Assembly: GCA_003327425.1 (NCBI GenBank)
Contig: QOQW01000019.1
Location: 59,602-123,601 of the forward strand
Length of the DNA stretch: 64,000 nucleotides
Source: Candidatus Ozemibacter sibiricus
Lineage (GTDB): Bacteria; Muiribacteriota; Ozemobacteria; Ozemobacterales; Ozemobacteraceae
Direction: 5' to 3'
Positions 44,285 to 52,787 of this stretch are shown piece after piece. The notes beneath the pieces were generated by a model, which was not told the origin of the DNA, ran no database searches, and worked only from the letters and a program-made list of their open reading frames with translations. The position numbers were made by a program, and so were the translations under genes. Position 1 is the stretch's first letter. Every line of letters begins with the position of its first letter.

Positions 44285-47178
44285 AACGGGGATGGTGGTC
44301 GCTGCTACTGATCGGGATTCTGGCATTCCCGTTCGCCGTGGTGCGGACCGCGCGAACGACGCAGCAACGGCTGGCCCAGGAACGGTACCTCCAGGAAACC
44401 TGCAAGGTGCAGGGATGGGAACTGGAACGCCTGGCCGCCCCGCTCCACCCGGCCAACGCCGTGACCCGGCTGGGGAAACAATTTCTGGCGGGCCTGCCCG
44501 CCGCGTTCCGGATCCCGCCCGAGCAGCTCCCCCGTTTTCTGGCGACCCTCCACCGGCACGTCTTCCCCGCGTCACTGCCGTTGGAAATCATGGTCTTCCA
44601 GCGGGGTACCGACTTCCAACCATTGCTTCACGCCGGGCCCGCGCTTGGCATGGCCTCATTCGCCGCCAAACTGGCCTGGATGGCCGACAATCTGATCAAC
44701 CGCCCCGGCAAGCACAATCTGCTCCAGCGCGAGGTCGTCGCCTCGCTGACGACCGTTTTTCCGCAGCCGGTCCACGAAAAGACGCTGCCGCCCGATGAGC
44801 CGATTCGTTTCCTCGGGCGCTCGCCTGATGGCCTGTTCATGTTGTTCATCGGGCAGAACCCTCGCCTGCAGGGGTTCGAGCACAAGGAGTTCCTGGTCTT
44901 CCTGCTGGCTCGGCTCTCGAACCTGCCAGCCGACTTCTTCCCCGCCTATCATCTGCATGTGCAGAATCTTCGCCAGAGCGGCGTGTTCTTCCGCGACCGG
45001 CGGGGCGGGCCAGGGCTCGGCTCGAGCTGGTTCCGACGGCGCCCGCGCTTGCGCGCCTTTCTCGGCCAGAGCCCCCGCCTGTCCGGGGACAACTTCCAGG
45101 CCGGGGTGTTCGGCCCCTGGCTGGTGCAGAGCTTGCCGACCACGAGTCGGTCGCGATTCCGACCGTTTCTGGTCCGTCGGCTTCCTGAGTCGCTGTTTCC
45201 CCGACGACCCGGCGCTTCCCCCTGGTGGTTGTTCCTGAGCACGAATTCCCTCGGCGTGGGCATCCTGCTGATCTTGCAGCGCATCTGGATGGAACGCGGG
45301 CCACGACTTCGCGTCGCCCTGGGGACGGTGGGCATCTTCCTGGCCGGAGCCATCATTCCCCTGAGCGGGAGCTTGTTCCTGGGACAGCATCTCCTGGAAA
45401 CCACCCGCGAACACGCGTTGCGTTCGCGAGAACGGCAACTCCATGAGCACCTGGATCGCCTCGATGCCGGCATCCTCCCCTTTCAGGGCCAGTTCGTGAC
45501 GCAGCTCAAACATTTCCGGTTTCTGGATGAGCAGGGGAAACCCGCCCAGCCCCCTTCCTCACCGGCATCCTGGCCGGAATTCTTCCAATCCCATCTCAGG
45601 CAGGCCGGCCTTCCGATCAAAGCCCTCGAGGCCATGCTGATCCAAGACCGGAAGGGCGTTGCCATCAATATCTTGCAAGACCATTATGAGAAACGATTCC
45701 GCCTCATCAGCGCCCTCGATCCCTTGCAGAAACGGCTGATGGAATCCATGCGTCAGCATTGGTTTCTTATCGCTCCCAATGCGCACGAAGCAGGCCGCGC
45801 GGCTCCTTCGGCCAACCTGCAAGAATGGGCATTGGATCTGGTGGATGAGACTCTGACCTACCTGTTCGGCCCTGAAACTCTGGCCAGCATCTTGGGGTTC
45901 AGCGCGCGACGTACCACCTTCAGCAACTTCTTCGAGGCGTTCTCCCTCCTACGGACGCTGGTCCGTTACGATCGGATTCCTGCCTACCTGATCACCTGGA
46001 CGTGGTCCAACCGGAATCTTGATTCGCCCTATATTCGGCAAGTCCTCGACGCCTCCGGAACCGCCCGGCCGGAGTTCCCCACCTGCGTCTCTCTCGGCCG
46101 CGAGTTCGAAGTGGTTCGCAGTCCAGACATGGCCGCTGCCCCGCAGGTCTTCTCGGCATTGGACAACCTCCGCCTGGAGGCCGAGCGCAGTCGACGGGCC
46201 TACCGCCAACAGGATCTGACCGCGACCGACGCGCCGCTCCTGGAAGCCCTGCCAGGACGGCACATGAAGGCCGTTCTGGCCGCCCAGGCCAGCACCGCCG
46301 ACCTGGCCCAGCAGCAAGCCGTCATGCAAAGGCAGCTGATCGCGCTCGGCGCGGCCGTTCTCCTGGTCGTGCTGGTGGCGGGTCTGGCGGCCGGCACGTT
46401 CTTCCTGGAACCCCTCGGACGTGTCCTGGCGGCCATCGAAAAGATCAACCGCCAGGAGTATGAGGTGACGCTCGACGCCGACCGCCCCGATGAATTCGGC
46501 CAGCTCGGCGCCGCCTTCAATGCCATGACCCGCGGATTGCGGGAAGGCACCATCATCCGGCGGTTCGTGTCGGCGTCGGTCCGCCAGCTCGTCCGCCAGG
46601 ACCGTCAGGAGCGTCAGGCGCATCTGACCGAGGCGACGGTCCTGTTTTCGAGTTTCCTCGGGTTTGAAGAATTCCAGCGTCACCATGGCCCCGAAGCGGT
46701 ATTTTTCCTGCTGCAGCAGCACCTGGAGGCGGCGGCAGCCGCCACCGCCCAGTACGGCGGGGAAATCGACAAGATGGTGGGCGACAAAGTGATGATCGTG
46801 TTCCGGCACGCTGCGTGGTCGAAGCCCTGGTCACCAGCCGAGGCAGCCGTGCAGGTGGCGCAGGCCCTGCGCCGCCAGGTAGCGGCGGCGAGCTGTCCTC
46901 TCACCCTGGCCATCGGCATCAATGCCGGGACGGTGGTCGCCGGAGCCATGGGAGCGAGCGAGGTCCGGCTCGACCTGACGGTCATCGGCGATCCGATCAA
47001 TCTGGCGGCTCGACTGGCGACCCTGGCCCACACCACCTCCGGCACCCGGATCGTGCTGTCCGGCCAGGTCCGGGAACACCTGCCCCCGGACCTGCGCTGC
47101 CGCCGTTTGCCCTTCCGATCGGTGCGGGGCAAGACCCAGGCCGTGGAAGCGTGGTTGTTGGAAGAATCGCCCCAGTGA
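44281..47178 (+). CDS. Class III cyclase, substrate-binding (C2-like) half of a predicted heterodimer
   Basis: This 965-aa protein has the same architecture as its neighbour: helix 1 (about residues 5-22), module, helices 2 and 3 (about 313-367), module, helix 4 (about 683-707), HAMP and a cyclase domain (about 782-955). Substrate residues are complete: Lys831 in DKMVGD, Asp904, Asn907 and Arg911 in IGDPINLAAR. The first metal Asp is lost: VLFSSFLGF has Ser791 where VLFSDI is usual; the second, Asp835, is kept. The Lys/Asp pair indicates ATP rather than GTP. It starts in the upstream stop (ATGA), so both halves should be made in step, as suits a heterodimer. Confidence 0.9.
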   Translation: MKRGWWSLLLIGILAFPFAVVRTARTTQQRLAQERYLQETCKVQGWELERLAAPLHPANAVTRLGKQFLAGLPAAFRIPPEQLPRFLATLHRHVFPASLPLEIMVFQRGTDFQPLLHAGPALGMASFAAKLAWMADNLINRPGKHNLLQREVVASLTTVFPQPVHEKTLPPDEPIRFLGRSPDGLFMLFIGQNPRLQGFEHKEFLVFLLARLSNLPADFFPAYHLHVQNLRQSGVFFRDRRGGPGLGSSWFRRRPRLRAFLGQSPRLSGDNFQAGVFGPWLVQSLPTTSRSRFRPFLVRRLPESLFPRRPGASPWWLFLSTNSLGVGILLILQRIWMERGPRLRVALGTVGIFLAGAIIPLSGSLFLGQHLLETTREHALRSRERQLHEHLDRLDAGILPFQGQFVTQLKHFRFLDEQGKPAQPPSSPASWPEFFQSHLRQAGLPIKALEAMLIQDRKGVAINILQDHYEKRFRLISALDPLQKRLMESMRQHWFLIAPNAHEAGRAAPSANLQEWALDLVDETLTYLFGPETLASILGFSARRTTFSNFFEAFSLLRTLVRYDRIPAYLITWTWSNRNLDSPYIRQVLDASGTARPEFPTCVSLGREFEVVRSPDMAAAPQVFSALDNLRLEAERSRRAYRQQDLTATDAPLLEALPGRHMKAVLAAQASTADLAQQQAVMQRQLIALGAAVLLVVLVAGLAAGTFFLEPLGRVLAAIEKINRQEYEVTLDADRPDEFGQLGAAFNAMTRGLREGTIIRRFVSASVRQLVRQDRQERQAHLTEATVLFSSFLGFEEFQRHHGPEAVFFLLQQHLEAAAAATAQYGGEIDKMVGDKVMIVFRHAAWSKPWSPAEAAVQVAQALRRQVAAASCPLTLAIGINAGTVVAGAMGASEVRLDLTVIGDPINLAARLATLAHTTSGTRIVLSGQVREHLPPDLRCRRLPFRSVRGKTQAVEAWLLEESPQ

Positions 47179-47392
47179 GGGGCTGAGAAAGGTTGCGCCG
47201 CCGAGGAGCACCTCCCACGGGTCAGTCGTGATCAACAGCAGAGCTGGCCGGGGTCTGCGGAGATCGCCATCTTCCTTTGGCCAGTGGGTGTGCTCCAGCG
47301 TAAACCCCGCCGGCCGCCGGCTGAGTGACCCGTTCAGGCCCGCCACAGGCCGTTCGTCGGCCACCAGCGCAAGTCGCCGAAAGCAAGCGCGA

Positions 47393-47424
47393 AACGGGCC
47401 GGGGGATGGCTCCCCCGGCCCGTT
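47393..47424. terminator. Strong hairpin between convergent genes
   Basis: A perfect 13-bp stem AACGGGCCGGGGG / CCCCCGGCCCGTT closes a 6-base loop. It lies 20 bp past the protease stop and about 215 bp past the cyclase stop. No good U-run follows on either strand, so it may act with Rho or as a bidirectional barrier. The rest of 47179-47444 has no gene. Confidence 0.6.
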
Positions 47425-47444
47425 GGAACCGAACCCGGTGGTTC

Positions 47445-49400
47445 TTAGAAGGTGACCTTCTGATCGATCACGGGGATGAGGTCGGTCCCGGTGACGGTCA
47501 CGTAGCCCTCGGCCGCATCTTTCGGCAGGCTGAGGGTGGCTTCGCCGTTCTGGTCGGTGAGCCGGACATCGACGTTCTTGACCCCTTCGGTGTAGGTCAC
47601 GACCCGCGCCTCAGGAATCGACTTGCCCTCGGCATCGCGCACGACGACCTTGACGGTGGCCTTGTCGTCGGCCTTGGTACCGGTGACATCGACCTTGATG
47701 GCGACGGGGGGATTGAAGCGGACATTGAGGGTGCCATCGCCGAAGAGGTGCCACTGTTCGAACATCATGACGCCGGATTTGTTGGGCTCGGCCGTGTAGA
47801 GTTCAAGGCCCTTGATGATGCCATTGGCGAAGATGCCGCCAGTGGTCTTGTAGACTTTGTTGGCGATATAGTTCTGATTGAATTCGACCTGGACCCAGAT
47901 CGGGGGCACCCATTCCATGTTGGTGGTGGAACCAGCGTAGCTGACGGCACCGGCCGGCTTCTCGATACTGCCAGCGCGCATCCAGGTTTCGCCGAATCCG
48001 GTGAAGTTCACGAACCGGCCGTTGACGCAGGCGACATCCCAGATGATGGGCATCTTCCAACCGTTCTTGAGGTTGGTCTTGATGTCATTGTTGTTGTAGC
48101 CGGTGGTGCCCCAGCTGGTGCCCGACCCGTGACCGAGGTAATTGATCAAGCTGCGACCGGCATTGACGCCGTCGGTGATCATGGCCTTGGTCGCCTTGGG
48201 ATCATAGACCTGGTCGATGTTCTTGAACATCGCCGCCATCAGAGCATTGCGGTTCTTGTCCATGTATTCCCAGTCTTTGGGAGTGCCTTCGTTGGAGGCG
48301 ATGCCCATGGCATTGGTGTACCAGGCGGTATCGTCGGTGATGGGGTAGGCCTCGTAGTTGATGAACTTGGCGACCTGGTAGGCCACTTCCTCGGGGGTGG
48401 TGGCCGACAGGCGGCTGATGATCGCATCGGGAACGTGGTCGTTGCCGGCCAGCTTGGTGTAGCAGGGATCGGAATCGGCGCGTTCTTTCACGCCCTTGAG
48501 GGTGGGAATATGCTCGGCATCGCCCACCAGCATGATGTTGGTCATGCGGGCGCGATCGAATTCCTTTTGGATGAAGGCCTTGACCTCGTCAGCGGTCTTG
48601 CCGACCTCGCTCATCTTGGCCAGGGTGACCTCGATGCCGCACTTCTGCTTCCAGACGATGAAGGGCTGGATGGCATCGACGAAGCCATCGTGGCAGATGA
48701 TCAGCAGGCGGCCGAATTCCTCGAGGCGAGGCAGGCGGCCAGCGGTCTGTTTGAAGTTGATGAACGCGCGGGCATACAGAGGCTCGAAGGTGCGGGAGAT
48801 GCCCTTGAAGGACAGGGGGTTGGTGGAGGTGGTGGTGCCGGTGATGGCCACGCTCAGATTGCGGTAGACGCGCAGCTGGTTCTTGACCGGGTTGTACTGG
48901 ACCGGGGTGATGGTCAGATTGACGCCGCGAACATCGCGATAGATGAACGGCGAGCCCATCTGCACGAGATCGGCATCGGCGGGATACCATTGATCCTGGG
49001 TGTAGACATCGCCGAATACATAGGGCACCGTGCTGGGGTCGATGTCGCGGGTGAAGTTCCCGCGGCTGGGAATGACGGTGGCCGGCAGGTCGATGACCTG
49101 GGCCTGCCCTTTGACCACCTTGAAGATCGGGTCACGGCGCGGATCGACCATGACCAGGGCGGTCAGGCGGGGCAGCTCGGGAGCATTCTTGTCGTAGGAC
49201 GGGCTGGTGTTGGGAATGTTGATCGAGACGACGGGACGACCCGCCACCTCGGTCTTGGTGAAGGAGACATCCTCCACCTTGATCTGGAGAGTCGTGTCAA
49301 AGCCCTTGGTGGCTTTGACCGTGATCCCCGTGGCCGCCCAGGACCCGGCGGCACAGCACAGAACCGCGAGCACCGTACAAAGGAAAGTCCAACGCCTCAC
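47445..49400 (-). CDS. Secreted gingipain-like cysteine protease (peptidase C25)
   Basis: This 651-aa protein starts at a GTG preceded by AGGAGG six bases away. It has a signal peptide (cleavage near GSWAA), an N-terminal C25 propeptide-like region, the caspase-fold catalytic domain and a C-terminal Ig-like domain. The catalytic pair is visible: His424 in NYLGHGSG and Cys458 in DVACVNGRF. Gingipain relatives cut after Arg or Lys, but specificity cannot be read here. There is no type IX secretion C-terminal domain that I recognise, and no T9SS gene in the window. The gene has its own promoter and is followed by a strong hairpin. Confidence 0.93.
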   Translation of the reverse strand: MRRWTFLCTVLAVLCCAAGSWAATGITVKATKGFDTTLQIKVEDVSFTKTEVAGRPVVSINIPNTSPSYDKNAPELPRLTALVMVDPRRDPIFKVVKGQAQVIDLPATVIPSRGNFTRDIDPSTVPYVFGDVYTQDQWYPADADLVQMGSPFIYRDVRGVNLTITPVQYNPVKNQLRVYRNLSVAITGTTTSTNPLSFKGISRTFEPLYARAFINFKQTAGRLPRLEEFGRLLIICHDGFVDAIQPFIVWKQKCGIEVTLAKMSEVGKTADEVKAFIQKEFDRARMTNIMLVGDAEHIPTLKGVKERADSDPCYTKLAGNDHVPDAIISRLSATTPEEVAYQVAKFINYEAYPITDDTAWYTNAMGIASNEGTPKDWEYMDKNRNALMAAMFKNIDQVYDPKATKAMITDGVNAGRSLINYLGHGSGTSWGTTGYNNNDIKTNLKNGWKMPIIWDVACVNGRFVNFTGFGETWMRAGSIEKPAGAVSYAGSTTNMEWVPPIWVQVEFNQNYIANKVYKTTGGIFANGIIKGLELYTAEPNKSGVMMFEQWHLFGDGTLNVRFNPPVAIKVDVTGTKADDKATVKVVVRDAEGKSIPEARVVTYTEGVKNVDVRLTDQNGEATLSLPKDAAEGYVTVTGTDLIPVIDQKVTF

Positions 49401-49442
49401 TTCATTCCTCCTGAAAAAAAATTCCTGAAACAGAATAGACTC

Positions 49443-49471
49443 ATTATACCTATGGAATCCGAAGGGAGCAA
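49443..49471 (-). promoter_or_regulatory. Promoter of the C25 protease gene
   Basis: TTGCTC (49471-49466) is 17 bp from a perfect TATAAT (49448-49443) on the minus strand, giving a leader of about 36 bases with AGGAGG. Confidence 0.65.
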
Positions 49472-49582
49472 GGTACCCCAGGCACATTTTTTCCCCATCT
49501 TGCTGAAGCCTGGAGATCAGCTTCCTCAGCCCAGAAGAAGGCGCCCCCTCGCTTCCAGGAAGGACGAAAGGCGAGGCTCCTT

Positions 49583-51418
49583 TCAAAAACGCGGATCGGG
49601 CACTTCCGAGGGGAAGCGGATCCCACCCTGTTGTCCAGGCCATCCATCCCGGGGCGGCGGCGGGCTCCACGGCATGGTGAACAGCACCAGTTCCTCGCCG
49701 CCGCCCGTCCGGTTAACGGAGACAGAACGTTTGAGCGCTGGTTTGAAGACGTCCAACCGCCCCAGAATTTCTGGATACCAAAACGGAAAAATCAGCAACA
49801 GGGCAGGTTTCTCTTGTTCGAGGTAGCGATCGATCCGATTCTGGCGCCGCCAGGGTAAGGAACTGGGAGTGATCAAGCCCTCCAGATCGAGCAGGCGCTG
49901 TCGACCGAAATAGGCCATGGCCCCCACATCGTTGAGGGCCAGGCGCTCGCCGGGCGGTCGATGAGCGCGGAACCACAGGGCCCAGCCGACTTGCAACGTG
50001 TTGATGGTGGCGACCTCGTCGCTATACTCGTTCGCCACGGCTGCCTGACGCCCAATCCCCAGGGCGGCTCCCATCAGGAGCGCCAACAGCACCCACCGTT
50101 GGAGCGGCCTATGGACCGCGGCGCCCGCCAAGCCGGTCACTCCCACCAGGGCGCTCAGCCAGAGGAACGGAGCCACGTAGCGACCATGGAACAGCGTCTG
50201 AAACTCCGGACCGGCCACCCACCCGACCGCGATGACGACGGCCGGCAGAGCGCCCCACGCCAGCCACTCGGCGAGGCCCGGACCGGTCGCCAGGTCGGTC
50301 TCTTCAGGTTCAGACGCAGGCCGATCGCTCCTTCTGGTCAGAAAAGGCCAGCTTCCCCAGAGGATCAGGAAAACCGGACATTCGACCAGAACGAATCCCA
50401 GGAGTTCGGCAAGATCTTGGACGGGGGATTGCCACAAGGTGTCGGCCACGGCGCGCCACCCGCCCGTCTGCCAGGCCAGCGGCCAGGCCCGGGCCGTCAT
50501 TTTGGCCGCCAGGGTGCTGGGGAAAGGCTGTCCACCGACCCACCAATAGAATCCAGCCTGAGCGAGGAGCACCGGCACCGCCCAGGCTCCCAGGCGCCCT
50601 ACGGCCATCACCCAGCGCCCCGATTCCTGGCGGGCGGCCACCAGCGTCATCACCAGCAGCACCAGACCGCTTTCGGGGCGCAACAGCACGGCCACCGCCC
50701 ACAAGATCACCGCAGCCCGACGCGCCCACCACCCTGCTTTCCCGCTCTCTCGCTCTCCACGCCGCTGCCACCGCCAGGCCCAGGTGCAGACCGCCATGAC
50801 GGCCGGCACCTCCATGCCCGACAGGGCCGCCCATCCCAGGGGATACACCATCACCAGCAGCAGCGGGAGCGCCCCGACGAGCCAACCGTACCTGCCTGGC
50901 CTCCCGTCCCAGCCGCTCGGGGCGGCGGGCGGGGCACTGGCCAGGGCCGCCGCGGCCGTCGCCTCGGGCGCTGGCACATCGGCGCCTTCCAACGGTGACC
51001 CGATCGGGGAGCTGCCGCTGGTCACGGCCTGTGATGCGGTCAGCTCATCAGCCAGGAGGCCGGATGCGCCCCAGATGGCCAGAATGGCGAACCCCAGGCC
51101 GGAGACTTTGACCGCCCAGATCACCGGGGCCAGGCCAAGCCCTCCGAATACCGCATGCAGGAGCCCGACCCACAACGACCATAAGAGACTGGTCGAGGCG
51201 GTCGAGGGCTCGCCGGGTTGCACCGCGAAGCCGAGCCCCCAGGCGAGGTTCCGCCCAAAGGCCAGGTGGATCCAGGCATCGTCGAGAGGGAATCCCAGGG
51301 TGGAGCCGGTGGCCTGCCATTCCTGCCAGAGGGCCCACCCCGTCTGGCCGACCACGAACGCCATGGCCAGCCCGCCGCCCAGGCGCACCGCGCGGGGCCA
51401 GCGGCCCGCCGCCGTCAT
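49583..51418 (-). CDS. GT-C fold multi-spanning glycosyltransferase-like protein
   Basis: This 611-aa integral membrane protein has about a dozen helices. The first exported loop carries PLDDAWIH (Asp46, Asp47), the acidic pair typical of GT-C transferases that use polyprenyl-phosphate sugars (PMT/ArnT type), followed by GRNLAWGLGF. The C-terminal exported part contains NDVGAMAYFGRQRLLDLEGL. The ATG at 51418 overlaps the rnd stop (ATGA); the frame is open upstream, but coupling favours this start. The acceptor is unknown. It is the last gene of the cluster that begins with DUF4912. Confidence 0.8.
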   Translation of the reverse strand: MTAAGRWPRAVRLGGGLAMAFVVGQTGWALWQEWQATGSTLGFPLDDAWIHLAFGRNLAWGLGFAVQPGEPSTASTSLLWSLWVGLLHAVFGGLGLAPVIWAVKVSGLGFAILAIWGASGLLADELTASQAVTSGSSPIGSPLEGADVPAPEATAAAALASAPPAAPSGWDGRPGRYGWLVGALPLLLVMVYPLGWAALSGMEVPAVMAVCTWAWRWQRRGERESGKAGWWARRAAVILWAVAVLLRPESGLVLLVMTLVAARQESGRWVMAVGRLGAWAVPVLLAQAGFYWWVGGQPFPSTLAAKMTARAWPLAWQTGGWRAVADTLWQSPVQDLAELLGFVLVECPVFLILWGSWPFLTRRSDRPASEPEETDLATGPGLAEWLAWGALPAVVIAVGWVAGPEFQTLFHGRYVAPFLWLSALVGVTGLAGAAVHRPLQRWVLLALLMGAALGIGRQAAVANEYSDEVATINTLQVGWALWFRAHRPPGERLALNDVGAMAYFGRQRLLDLEGLITPSSLPWRRQNRIDRYLEQEKPALLLIFPFWYPEILGRLDVFKPALKRSVSVNRTGGGEELVLFTMPWSPPPPRDGWPGQQGGIRFPSEVPDPRF

Positions 51419-52737
51419 GCCTCGGAACCGGAGCGACGGGATCGACGCCGCCGGCGGCGCGTTCGTCCCGCATGGGCCGGCGGCGGACCGCGGCGCACCA
51501 GACACGCGAGAAAGGCTTCCCCCAGCAGGTCGAGCTGCCAGTTGCGAAATTCCCCCAAAGCCCGCAGGTCTTCCAGCGAGGCGGGGCGGCGCCGGGCGAT
51601 CTCGAACAAGGCATGGCCCGAGGCCAGCAGGCTCGGCGCCACCCGCAACCGCTGCGCGGTCTGATCGCGAATCTCGCGCAACGCGCGGGTGGTCTCGGCT
51701 TCCCAGTTGGTGGGCGGCGGTTCGCGCGGACGCCCCTCATCTGGCGGCGGCAACCGGATGGGCTCCGCCTCGCAGCCTCGTTTGATGGCCGCCTGCAGGT
51801 CCTTCCCATGCCGGCGCAGGAACTCTCCGGACATGTGGGACACGGCTGCCAGGCCAGCCAGCGACCGCGGCATCTGCCGGGCAATCTCGAGCAGAGCCTG
51901 GTTGGCCACGACCATGAAGGGCGCCCGATCCATCGACCGGGCGATGCGATCGCGCAGTTCCCAGACCTCCTTCAGCACGGCCAGTTGGCGGGGCGCCAGG
52001 CGGGCGGCCCCCTTGATGACGAAGGCGAAGGGATCTTCTGAAGGCGGGTCTGTCCGATGGCGGGCGTTATCGGCAAGAATGGCGCACTCCTCTTCCACCC
52101 ATGACAACCGCTGCAGGCGGGTCAGCTCCGCGCGCAGCACATCCCGTAACGGGACGAGGCAGATGGCGTCGAGCAGGCCGTATTTCTTCATGCCTTCGGT
52201 CAGCGGCCGGCGCGACCAGTCGCAGCGCTGCAGCTTTTTGTCGAGAGTCAGGCCCAGGTATCGTTCGGTCAGGGCCCCGAGACCCAACTCAGGCAGGCCG
52301 GCCAGCTCAGCTGCCACCCGCGTATCGAACAGATGCGGGATTTCCAGGCCCAGGAATTTGAACAGGGCTCCGGCATCGTACCCCGCCCCATGAAAGATCC
52401 ATTCGCAAGAAGACTTCCGGGGAAAGTCCCGTAGCGGCGACAGGTCTTTGACGGCTTGCGGATCGATGATGGCAGCACGGTCACGGGTGCTGACCTGGAT
52501 CAGGTTGACCGTCGCCTTGTACCGATAGAAACCGGCCGACTCCGTATCGACGCCAAGCACGTCGGTATCGGCGATGTCGTCGAGGAACCGCTCCAATTGC
52601 GCGGTCGTCTCGATGAGCACGGCCCCATCGAGGAGGGGCTGCGGATCGAACGGCGACACGGGAACCTCCGGCTCGTCGACGGGAGAAGCCGAGGCAGGGG
52701 CCGGGCAGACGATGGGGGGAGCGACAGATGGATTCAT
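51415..52737 (-). CDS. rnd: Ribonuclease D-like 3'-5' exonuclease
   Basis: This 440-aa protein combines a DEDDy exonuclease domain with C-terminal HRDC repeats, as RNase D does. The catalytic set is Asp64 and Glu66 in GVDTESAGFY, Asp121 in HGAGYDAG, and Tyr186 with Asp190 in YGLLD. Two HRDC-like helical regions follow (about 225-300 and 335-415), and the tail is very basic (RTRRRRRRS). It trims 3' ends of tRNA precursors and other RNAs in the cytoplasm. A Pro-rich N-terminal extension of about 35 residues is extra. There is no clear ribosome site; the preceding gene ends 50 bp upstream. Confidence 0.9.
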   Translation of the reverse strand: MNPSVAPPIVCPAPASASPVDEPEVPVSPFDPQPLLDGAVLIETTAQLERFLDDIADTDVLGVDTESAGFYRYKATVNLIQVSTRDRAAIIDPQAVKDLSPLRDFPRKSSCEWIFHGAGYDAGALFKFLGLEIPHLFDTRVAAELAGLPELGLGALTERYLGLTLDKKLQRCDWSRRPLTEGMKKYGLLDAICLVPLRDVLRAELTRLQRLSWVEEECAILADNARHRTDPPSEDPFAFVIKGAARLAPRQLAVLKEVWELRDRIARSMDRAPFMVVANQALLEIARQMPRSLAGLAAVSHMSGEFLRRHGKDLQAAIKRGCEAEPIRLPPPDEGRPREPPPTNWEAETTRALREIRDQTAQRLRVAPSLLASGHALFEIARRRPASLEDLRALGEFRNWQLDLLGEAFLACLVRRGPPPAHAGRTRRRRRRSRRSGSEA

Positions 52738-52787
52738 GGGTGGTGCAACTTCTTCAATGATCGATCAGGTCGACCGGCGAAGCCCGG

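Noticed and set aside
47393..47424. Strong inverted repeat considered as a transposon end
   Set aside because: No transposase, no direct repeats; its place between convergent stops fits a terminator.
47325..49826. A plus-strand ORF of 833 codons opposite the C25 protease
   Set aside because: The minus strand has a signal peptide, catalytic His/Cys, promoter and ribosome site; the plus frame has none.
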